This document shows positions 56,371 to 64,000 of a stretch of DNA of 64,000 bases, in pieces. The stretch spans positions 85,699,757 through 85,763,756 of the forward strand of contig NC_080546.1 of the NCBI RefSeq assembly GCF_028640845.1, in the 5' to 3' direction. The notes under the pieces were generated by a model. It had not been told where the DNA came from. It did no database searches and saw nothing but the letters and a program-made list of their open reading frames with translations. Within the stretch, counting starts at the first letter, position 1; each line of letters begins with the position of its first letter. Source of the DNA: Ahaetulla prasina. Its lineage: Eukaryota > Chordata > Lepidosauria > Squamata > Colubridae. Position numbers and translations under genes: made by a program.

Positions 56371-57470
56371 AGGATAATCATAACATCTTCAAACGAGTGG
56401 CCTTTGTCTTTTTTTTTTTTAATGCAGATGGACTGTTAAATCTTGTCCTGATGAGTTGGTTTGTTCTCTTTGGTGACCTGATGGGCTTGTTCTTAGCCAC
56501 AACAGTGACTTTTCTGGGCACTGAAAGTCGAAGTGGTGTGTGTCATTGCCTTTCTTCTAGGTTGCTTTTCAACTTCTCATTTTTTGCTACCATTCTAAGG
56601 ATTGACTGCGAAGCCTCCCATCCAATTACAGCCAGGCCCAGCTCTACTTGGCATAGTTCTCAGGGAGAGAAAAGAGATGGTCAGTATTAACGTTGTGACT
56701 CCTTAAGTCACCGATGATCGCATATAGGTGTCCTCTTCAATTAAAACAAGCCACCATCTGTTCAGTGAATATAATTCGGAGTGATTAATTGCCTGTTCAA
56801 AGGTTTTTGAGTGTGACTTTCTTTGATAACTAATTGGAATTCGCTTCTCTCTTCCCATCTGGCTGGAAATGTCAATGAACTCCCTTTGCCAAGAGATTCA
56901 TACCAATCATACTATTAATTTGTCCAGCAAAAGGCAAGGAATAAGCTCAGAGCCTTGCAATTTCTCTGCCCTGCAATCCTGACGGAAAGTTTCAGCGGGA
57001 ACTTTTTTTCGCCGTCTGCATTTGATTCCATAATCTGTTGACATTTACTTGCAGTGTTCTTTTGCGATAAAATCGCAGAACTTGCTTTCGATTAGTCCAT
57101 TGAGGTTGCAGTCTGCAAAATTATACACTCCAGAGTATTTCCATCACTTCGGCATTACTCTGGAGTAAGCAGCTTAAGAATTATGGGCAGATACTGACAC
57201 ATTATTGGAGAAGCTGCATTTAGCAGCCTAAGCAGTTTAGTTCACAAAGTCCCAAAGCCTACTGATTTTTCGTCTTCCTTTCCCCACCCCCTCAGGAAAA
57301 TAAACTAGTTTATTTTTAGATGTTAATCCTAGTGCTTGGCCTCTTTTCTCTGCTTCTCCCTTCCAAGTCCTTAAAACAACTTGGCTTCTGTGCATATTTT
57401 TAAAAAGTGGTTGATTCAAGAACAAAAGGCTATTTTCTATTTACATATTTATTAGGATATCAGACCATTG
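56371..57470. other. unique sequence of duplication copy 1
   Basis: About 1.1 kb with no repeat recognised. It is useful as a single-copy probe for the duplication, its counterpart being 62879-63981. The plus frame 56397-56690 is open but has no known domain. Confidence 0.5.
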
Positions 57471-57479
57471 TGGGAGACG

Positions 57480-57700
57480 GGAATAACAGGAATATTTACA
57501 GCTCTCAATAAGCAACAGCCTAATGAAGGAACCAACACTAACAGGGCAAGCTATTTGGATACAAAAACAGAGAACCAACACCTCTTCCTTCTCGCATTGA
57601 TGATGTTACCTAGTTTGGTAATGAAACGCCTGCAAGAAAAGCCCTAATGTCAAGGACCCCACAGTTCAATCCTGAGCTACGCATATTCTCTTCTATTGGT
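57480..57700 (+). mobile_element. Penelope-family-2 terminal fragment with hammerhead-like core
   Basis: It shares 'agggcaagctatttggatac', 'cttctcgcattgatgatg' and 'caatcctgagctac' with 61540-61720. The core at 57597-57627 reads TTGATGA, TGTTACC, loop TAGTTT, GGTAAT, GAAAC. No ORF. Confidence 0.7.
57597..57627 (+). ncRNA. hammerhead-ribozyme-like core (Penelope family 2)
   Basis: Core UUGAUGA (C3 changed to U) is followed by U, GUUACC, a six-base loop, GGUAAU (5 Watson-Crick pairs plus one G-U), and GAAAC. The same arrangement is at 61639-61669 and, on the minus strand, at 10439-10469. The cleavage site is not identified and the C-to-U change would be expected to impair activity. Confidence 0.5.
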
Positions 57701-57911
57701 AAAATGTGGAATTGTTGACCTTTTCTAAGAGCTTCAATTACTGCAGGAAGAGGTAATTAAGATTAAAAAAAAAGGAGATAACGATTTAATTGCATGTTTG
57801 ATTGACACCCCCATTCTTTTGCGAGGCAAAAAAACCCTAAAAGAGTACATGGAAAAACAGGGATGAATTCCACATTAGAAAATTGCATCTCTCCCAAAGC
57901 AGCATGTTAAG
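57701..57911. other. short unique interval
   Basis: Nothing recognised. Confidence 0.4.
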
Positions 57912-58272
57912 GGTGTCTCTCTGTCTCTCTCCCTCTCTGTCTCTCTCCCTCCCTCTCTCTCCCTCTCTCTCTCTCCCTCTCTCTCCCCTTCTCTCTCCCT
58001 TCTCTCTGTCTCTCTCCCTCCCTCTCTCTCTGTCTCCGTCTCCGTCTCTGTCCCTCTCTCCCTTTCTCTCCCCTTCTCTCTCTCTCTTTCCCTTCTCTCT
58101 GTCTCCGTCTCTCTCTCCCTCTCTCTCTCCCTCTCTCTCCCCTTCTCTCTCTCTCTCTCCCTTCTCTCTGTCTCTCTGTCTCTCTGTCTTTCTGTCTCTG
58201 TCTCTTTCTCTTTCTCTCTGTCTCTCTCTCTGTCTCTGTCTCTCTCCCGCTCTCTCTCCCCCCTCTCTCTGA
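57912..58272. repeat. CT-rich low-complexity tract
   Basis: About 360 bp of CTCTCT, CCCT and CTGT words. ORFs on both strands are artefacts. Confidence 0.97.
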
Positions 58273-58654
58273 AGAAAGTCAAAAGGTACCTATACCATGG
58301 TTTTAAAAAGCCCTAATTTTTTGTGTGTTGCACACATGTGCATGGCATATAAAAATAGGTGGGATTTCAATTGTATAGCCATCATATTGACACACACATG
58401 CACACTACCTGGGATGACTCCGCCAGATGCTTCCCCAGTTATCTGTCCAGATGTCACCTCAGAGGAAGATGAACCAGTTCCAGGCACATCTGGAAGCAAG
58501 TTGGTTAATGGCTCTGAGTAGCCCTCTGAGAAGGATTTGGCTGAAGCATAGCTGCAGCAGGATAACCCTGAGGCTTCAGGTGGAGAAAGTAAGCAGCTGG
58601 AGCCAGTCAGCGATGAGGGAGAGGAACTGCCTGCTGCACTTGATCCAAGAACAA
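58273..58654. other. unassigned, retroelement-like composition
   Basis: 58400-58650 is acidic-coding in composition (PDVTSEEDEPVPGTSGSKLV) and resembles the U3 peptides of the LTR families, but I find no LTR terminus. It may be a decayed further LTR family. Confidence 0.35.
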
Positions 58655-59172
58655 TGTTCTGTCCCCCTCATCTCAGTCCGAGTGATGGCTTAATTAGCCA
58701 GCACTATCAGCTCTGGCAGCAAACTAGCGAACGCCTGCCAAGTGACTCTGTTATCTCCCTTGATGCCAATGAGTCAACAAACAGTATTTCAGCTCTAGTC
58801 AAGCAGTTGATTTGCCTGCTACGAAGAGGCATAGCAGCCCTTGCTGCTTTTATATCCTGTGGGGTGTGGCTCCATGACTCAGCACTTCCTAGGCCTGCCC
58901 CACCCCTGCTTCTGTTGTTCCTGCCTCTCCTGCCTACGAAACCTAGGGTCCAGCCAGGCCTGTTGCCATCATCTGAGTCTGGAGGCATGGCCTGGGGAGG
59001 GAAAGAGTCAGGGGACAGAGGCCTCGTTATCTCTTCCACCTGGCCTGCCTCTGGCTCCTGGAGCTGAGCCAGGGAAGCCGGTGCTCCCGAGGTAAGTCCT
59101 GATGGCCTTTCCCCCTCACTTTCCAAGTCACTTTCTGGCATGGGGCCCAGCTCGGGGGGCACAGACACAACA
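58655..59172 (-). mobile_element. solo LTR, family C
   Basis: 518 bp, plus strand TGTTCTGTCC ... GACACAACA. The flanks aacaa (58650-58654) and aacac (59173-59177) match at 4 of 5. The minus-strand TATA-like ATATAAAAG is near 58855. The frame from base 2 is open for about 155 codons to 58707 (PESDLESEGERPSGLTSGAP, then RRGRNNRSRGGAG). Confidence 0.9.
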
Positions 59173-59509
59173 AACACATAGGGCAGAGAAGCAGATAAGG
59201 TCAGCCAGATTACTCACGAGGAGGCAGCTTCACTCTTCTTGATGGGCTGCACCACAAACTGGCTATTTAGCAGAGCAGAGAGAGGAAAGTGATGCTGGGA
59301 ACCACATGTTCATTTCCTAGCTGTGTGTTTTCTGGTTGTTGTGATTCTTGACTCACTTTGGATTGACATTCATGCTTGTGAACTCAGGACTTTTCTTGCC
59401 ACATGAGCCCTTTTGTGTTGTGGATTTAATTTTGCCTGGTGGGCTTATTTTTGATTGGAAAACTTTGAAGTGCCTTGTGGACTCTTTGGCCATTGCTCTG
59501 TGGACTAGC
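59173..59509. other. unassigned interval
   Basis: No gene recognised. It may be part of the family-D related element that follows. Confidence 0.4.
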
Positions 59510-59872
59510 AGCCCTCTGATGGAGAGTCAACAACCCCCAGGTCTGGCTGATGAGGAAGAGGAGGAACGGCTGCGTCCAGTGCCTGAAGTATGGATGCGCA
59601 GAAAGCAGAGGAGAGAAGAGCAGTGGAAATCTATGGGCCGGTCCTTGGGATGAAAGAGCCACCGCTGCTAGCGAAGTCCCACCCTAGTCTGGGGATAAAA
59701 GGCAGGGGGTGGAAATGAATAGATGTGGCAGGCAACTAGACCTCTCTCTGCTGGACAGACTTGTTAGCCCGCGGTGAGAGAGAAACTTTTTTCTGGGGCT
59801 GCTGGCACTCCTAATAAAGGAATCTTTGTGTTAACTTCAGAGGGTTTGTCATGTTTCGGGAGCTGGGTGAGG
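59510..59872 (+). mobile_element. LTR family D relative, partial
   Basis: It matches 1010-1330: gatggagagtcaacaacccc, 'gcagtggaaatctatgggcc', GGATAAAAGGC and 'agagggtttgtcatgtttcg'. It encodes ADEEEEERLRPVPEVWMRRK, then QRREEQWKSMGRSLG. AATAAAGGA lies near 59813. No clear 5' terminus. Confidence 0.8.
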
Positions 59873-59970
59873 ATACCACGTTCTTGCTTGCTTGGGATAC
59901 TGCTGAAAGAATTTTTTTTTTACTTCCATACAAGATACAGAATACACGTATGAGTGTGGCATTTGCTTAC

Positions 59971-60148
59971 CATGGTGGCATGCTTTTCCTTATGCCAGAA
60001 GTAATTTGGTGTCGAGCCAAACATGTCTAGTCCTGCCATCACTTTTGCGATGTAATATCGCATAAGGTTAAGTGGTAGGATAATGATTGTCATCCACAGT
60101 AGAGTTTGAGCCAGGACAAAGTACCATCTGATGGGTAGCAAACGAAAT
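59971..60148 (-). CDS. candidate internal exon of a membrane protein gene (unidentified)
   Basis: On the minus strand the acceptor ATTTTTTGTACCAG precedes a 178-bp open block and the consensus donor ATG|GTAAGC follows. The block is one leading base plus 59 codons. The peptide begins FRLLPIRWYFVLAQTLLWMT, with a hydrophobic segment continuing IIILPLNLMRYYIA that would span a membrane, then KVMAGLDMFGSTPNYFWHKE and KHATM. Composition and lack of decay contrast with the surrounding retroelement fossils. I do not recognise the family. It enters in phase 2 and leaves in phase 0. It lies inside the proposed tandem-duplication unit, so a second copy is predicted about 6.5 kb further on, outside the window. 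Confidence 0.72.
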
Positions 60149-60296
60149 CTGGTACAAAAAATATTGGCAGAAATACTTACTTCCACGGAACAGATCCATG
60201 TAATCTAGCAGTAACCTTATACATAGACAAGGGACAGAACAAGGGACTTATAAGATGAAACATGAAAAGCAATGAAATTGCTTTTTTTTAATTTTA
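60149..60296. other. intron flank of the candidate exon
   Basis: AT-rich, includes the polypyrimidine acceptor tract on the minus strand. Confidence 0.45.
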
Positions 60297-60735
60297 AACT
60301 AGAATAGAATAGAATAGAATAGAATAGAATAGAATAGAATAGAATGGAATGGAATGGAATGGAATGGAATGGAATGGATTGGAGTGGAGTGGAGTGGAGT
60401 GGAGTGGAGTGGAATGGAGTGGAGTAGAATTGAATTGAATTGAATCAAATCGAATCGAATAGAGGAATGGAACGGAACGGAATGGAACAGAACAGAGCAG
60501 AATGGAATGGAATAATATTGGAATGGAATGGAAAGAGAAGAGAAGAGAAGAGAAGAGAAGAGAAGAGAAGAGAAGAGAAGAGAAGAGAAGAGAATAATGG
60601 AGAAGAGAATAATGAAGAATGGAATGGAATGGAATGGAATGGAATGGAATGGAATGGAATGGAATGGAATAGAATAGAATAGAATAGAATAGAATAGAAT
60701 AGAATAGAATAGAATAGAATAGAATAGAATTCTTT
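60297..60735. repeat. mosaic pentamer array derived from AATAG
   Basis: Blocks of GAATA, GGAAT, GGAGT, GAATT, GAATC, GGAAC, AGAGA and again GGAAT and GAATA run for about 440 bp, nearly always with five-base period. It ends directly at the 3' end of an L3-type LINE. Confidence 0.96.
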
Positions 60736-61365
60736 ATTGACCAAGAGCAATTGGACACACAAGGAATTTGTCTTTGGTGCATATGCTCTCAGTGTACATA
60801 AAAAGAAAAAAATACATTTGTCAAGAATCATAAGGTACAACACTTAATGACAGTCATAGGGAACAAATAAACAATCAAATCACACTAGGAAACAATCAAT
60901 ATAAATCGTAAGGATACAGCAACAAGTTACAGACATGCAGGCATAAGTGGAAGGAGATGGGTGATAGGAACGATGAGAAGATTAATAGTAATAGTAATGC
61001 AGGCTTAGTAGATAGTTTGATAGTGTTGAGGGAATTATTTGTTTAGCAGAGTGATGGCGTTCGGGAAAAAGCTGTTCTTGTGTCTAGTTGTTCTGGTGTG
61101 CAGTGCTCTATAGCATTGTTTTGAGGGTAGGAGTTGAAACAGTTTATGTCCAGGATGTGAGGGGTCTGTAAATATTTTCACGGCCCTCTTCTTGACTCGT
61201 GCAGTATACAGGTCTTCAATGGAAGGCAGGTTGGTAGCCATTGTTTTTTCTGCAGTTCTAATGATCCTCTGAAGTCTGTGTCTGTCTTATTGGGTTGCAG
61301 AACCGAACCAGACAGTTATAGAGGTGCAGATGACAGACTCAATAATTCCCTCTGTAGAACTGTAA
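60736..61365 (-). mobile_element. CR1-L3-type LINE with long AATAG tail
   Basis: It starts 'tttattgaccaagagcaatt' next to the pentamer array. The minus strand (61241-61035) encodes LPSIEDLYTARVKKRAVKIF, TDPSHPGHKLFQLLPSKQCY and RTTRHKNSFFPNAITLLNK. The 5' end is truncated at 'gagggaattattgagtctgt'. Confidence 0.92.
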
Positions 61366-61539
61366 AGGATTACCTTGGTGTTAGCCTGGTGCAGATCTGT
61401 TGGGCTGGAAGCAGAGTGAATCATCTGAAGTCAAACATATAGATGAATAAGCAAATTAATAATAGATCAACAATCAAGCAGTAAACAATACCTTAAGTGA
61501 GAAACTACCAACTTAGAGTAACAATCAAACGGTGAACAA
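61366..61539. other. unassigned interval
   Basis: Possibly more of the Penelope-family-2 leader. No gene. Confidence 0.35.
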
Positions 61540-61720
61540 CAGCCTAATCAAGGAACCAGCACTAGCGCTTCCACCAACACTGATAGGGCAAGCCATTTGG
61601 ATACAAAAACAGAGAGCCGACACGTCTACCTTCTCGCATTGATGATGTTACCTAGTTTGGTAATGAAACATCTGCCAGAAAAACCGTTCAATCCTGAGCT
61701 ATACTGCAGATATTCTCTTC
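61540..61720 (+). mobile_element. Penelope-family-2 terminal fragment with hammerhead-like core
   Basis: Same words as 57480-57700. The core lies at 61639-61669 (TTGATGA ... GAAAC). L1 sequence follows directly. Confidence 0.7.
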
Positions 61721-61721
61721 T

Positions 61722-61880
61722 ATTGGGAATAGAAGAAAGGGAAAAGGTTAAACAAATTAGAAATCAAACTCAGGGGCATATAAACAGATTGTATACTGTG
61801 TTGATAGAAATAGATTCTGAAAGAGATTTAATAAAGGATTGTATGATAAAATGGGCACAGAATATTCAAGAACCAATAAT
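61722..61880 (+). mobile_element. L1 LINE ORF2 fragment
   Basis: It encodes RYSLLLGIEEREKVKQIRNQ, GHINRLYTVLIEIDSERDLI and KDCMIKWAQNIQEPIM, equivalent to the ORF2 segment at 12448-12714. It is cut off exactly at the duplication junction 61880/61881. Confidence 0.82.
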
Positions 61881-62014
61881 GTTGGAAACAAGTTACGTGT
61901 CAGCTTGCCAAACAAGATAAAGTGTGTTGAGAAATATTCCTTTGAAAAACTGTTTGGACCAACCTTGCTGACTGTGAATGAACATAATTCACAGTCGTGC
62001 AAATAAAAGATGTT

Positions 62015-62878
62015 TTATTTTTTATTTATTTATTTATTTTATTTTGTCACAACAATATATGTAGGTATCATACAAAAAGATTATATAGTAAATAAACTCA
62101 TATATGGGTAAATATAAGGAGGTATAAGCATATATATAGGAAGAAGAAAAGAAAAACAATAGGACAGGAACGGTAGGCACGTTTGTGCTCTTATGCACGC
62201 CCCTTATGGTCCTCTTAGGAATGGGGTGAGGTCAATAGTAGAAAGTTTTTGGATAAAACTTTTAGGATTATGGGAAGAGACCACAGAGTCAGGTAAAGTA
62301 TTCAGAGCACTGATGATTCTGTTACAGAAGTCATATTTTCTGCAATCTAGATTAAAGCGGTTGACATTAAGTTTAAATCTATTAGTTGCTCTAGTATTAT
62401 TGCAATTAAAGCTGAAGTAGTCTTTAACAGGAAGGACATTACAATAGATGATTCTGTGAGTTAAGCTTAGGTCTTGTCGAAGGCGACGGAGTTCCAAGTT
62501 TTCTAAGCCTAGGATTTCAAGTCTGGTGGGATAGGGTATTTTATTGTTTTCAGAGGAATGGAGAACTCTTCTTGTAAAATATTTCTGGACACGTTCAATT
62601 GTATTGATGTCAGAGATGTGGTGAGGGTTCCAAACAGGTGAGCTGTATTCTAGAATTGGTCTAGCAAATGTTTTATATGCTCTGGTTAGTAGTGTGGTGT
62701 TTTTGGAAAAGAAGCTACGCAAAATTAGGTTTACAACTCTTAGAGCTTTTTTTGCTATGTAGTTGCAGTGGGCTTTGGCACTTAGATCATTTGACATGAA
62801 AACTCCAAGGTCTTTGACGGGATCCAATTTTGCCGGGTCCAATTCCTGCCTCATGCTTGTTAAAGGATAAATAAATAA
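62015..62878 (-). mobile_element. non-LTR LINE (CR1/L2 superfamily), duplicated copy
   Basis: An open minus frame of 216 codons (62854-62204), nearly identical to that at 55696-56346. The peptides differ at a few sites (for example LSAKAHCN against LSARAHCN, LELRRL against LELCRL). Both copies stay open. Confidence 0.93.
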
Positions 62879-64000
62879 AGGATAATCATAACATCTTCAA
62901 ACGAGGGGCCTTTGTCTTTTTTTTTTTTAATGCAGATGGACTGTTAAATCTTGTCCTGATGGGTTGGTTTGTTCTCTTTGGCGACCTGATGGGCTTGTTC
63001 TTAGCCACAACAGTGACTTTTCTGGGCACTGAAAGTCGAAGTGGTGTGTGTCATTGCCTTTCTTCTAGGTTGCTTTTCAACTTCTCGTTTTTTGCTACCA
63101 TTCTAAGGATTGACTGCGAAGCCTCCCATCCAATTACAGCCAGGCCCAGCTCTACTTGGCATAGTTCTCAGGGAGAGAAAAGAGATGGTCAGTATTAACG
63201 TTGTGACTCCTTAAGTCACCGATGATCGCATATAGGTGTCCTCTTCAATTAAAACAAGCCACCATCTGTTCAGTGAATATAATTCGGAGTGATTAATTGC
63301 CTGTTCAAAGGTTTTTGAGTGTGACTTTCTTTGATAACTAATTGGAATTCGCTTCTCTCTTCCCATCTGGCTGGAAATGTCAATGAACTCCCTTTGCCAA
63401 GAGATTCATACCAATCATACTATTAATTTGTCCAGCAAAAGGCAAGGAATAAGCTCAGAGCCTTGCAATTTCTCTGCCCTGCAATCCTGACGGAAAGTTT
63501 CAGCGGGAACTTTTTTCGCCGTCTGCATTTGATTCCATAATCTGTTGACATTTACTTGCAGTGTTCTTTTACGATAAAATCGCAGAACTTGCTTTCGATT
63601 AGTCCATTGAGGTTGCGGTCTGCAAAATTATACACTCCAGAGTATTTCCATCACTTCGGCATTACTCTGGAGTAAGCAGCTTAAGAATTACGGGCAGATA
63701 CTGACACATTATTGGAGAAGCTGCATTTAGCAGCCTAAGCAGTTTAGTTCACAAAGTCCCAAAGCCTACTGATTTTTCGTCTTCCTTTTCCCCCACCCCC
63801 CTCAGGAAAATAAACTAGTTTATTTTTAGATGTTAATCCTAGTGCTCTGGCCTCTTTTCTCTGCTTCTCCCTTCCAAGTCCTTAAAACAACTTGGCTTCT
63901 GTGCATATTTTTAAAAAGTGGTTGATTCAAGAACAAAAGGCTATTTTCTATTTACATATTTATTAGGATATCAGACCATTGTGGGAGACGGGAATAACAG
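62879..64000. other. unique sequence of duplication copy 2
   Basis: Counterpart of 56371-57489, with a shortened T-run near 63511 and small C-run and CT indels near 63790 and 63847. Confidence 0.6.

Larger units (their letters stand above)
55373..57489. repeat. tandem duplication, visible part of copy 1
   Basis: It aligns base for base with 61881-64000 at an offset of 6508 (6511 after small indels). About 20 differences by eye in 2.1 kb, roughly 99 percent identity. It contains the LTR end, a LINE and unique sequence. If the duplication is simple, the whole unit is 55373-61880. Confidence 0.93.
61881..64000. repeat. tandem duplication, copy 2 (continues past the window)
   Basis: It starts at 'gttggaaacaag', shared with 55373, and is collinear with copy 1 to the last base of the window. 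It contains the LTR-B 3' remnant, the LINE and the unique 1.1 kb block. Confidence 0.93.

Noticed and set aside
56397..56690. 97-codon plus ORF present in both duplication copies
   Set aside because: Conservation here only reflects the recent duplication. No domain or splice support.

Overview
The window looks like a stretch of squamate reptile, most probably snake, nuclear DNA. The reasons are several Bov-B (RTE) LINE copies, Sauria-type tRNA SINEs, LINEs whose 3' ends run into AATAG microsatellites (a trait reported for snake CR1-L3 elements), CR1 and L2 LINEs with diagnostic 3' ends, a Penelope-like element, and long GATA/GACA (Bkm-type) arrays. Nothing bacterial or plasmid-like is present. 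Family names come from recognising the sequence, not from a database search.

Host coding content is minimal. Only two short blocks look like host exons, both on the minus strand and both with acceptor and donor sites: 59971-60148 (59 codons with a hydrophobic membrane-like segment) and 10178-10311 (44 codons). I cannot name the gene or genes. Their phases do not join directly, so if they belong to one gene at least one more exon lies between them. The rest then reads as intron or intergenic DNA filled with repeats.

Layout: 0-10 kb holds a Bov-B copy broken by two younger insertions, an L1 end, CR1, Bov-B, a Penelope foldback, a large hAT-like MITE and a 1.7 kb L2 LINE. 10-20 kb holds an exon, a MITE carrying a 42-bp VNTR, L1, L2, CR1, an L3-type LINE, SINEs and a solo LTR. 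20-30 kb is dominated by a 2.6 kb Penelope-like element with reverse transcriptase, GIY-YIG domain and inverted terminal pseudo-LTRs, then an 88-bp tandem array and 1 kb of purine-rich DNA. 30-43 kb has a CR1 > MITE > L3 nest, the GATA/GACA array, an RTE fragment, two solo LTRs, an L1 broken by Penelope and SINE insertions, and an R4/Dong-like LINE sitting in TAA repeats. 43-54 kb has MITEs with solo LTRs inside them, a Ty3/Gypsy gag with LTR, and more MITEs. 54-64 kb contains a tandem duplication with a unit of about 6.5 kb (55373-61880) whose second copy runs off the window end; the unit includes the membrane-protein exon.

Most interesting: (1) the tandem duplication that should duplicate the exon; (2) two Penelope families with the same hammerhead-ribozyme-like layout; (3) orphan inverted Penelope pseudo-LTR pairs without coding sequence; (4) four families of mainly solo LTRs that share an open frame starting at LTR base 2 and encode acidic peptides; (5) many nested insertions whose target-site duplications (5 bp for LTRs, 8 bp for hAT MITEs) can be read directly.
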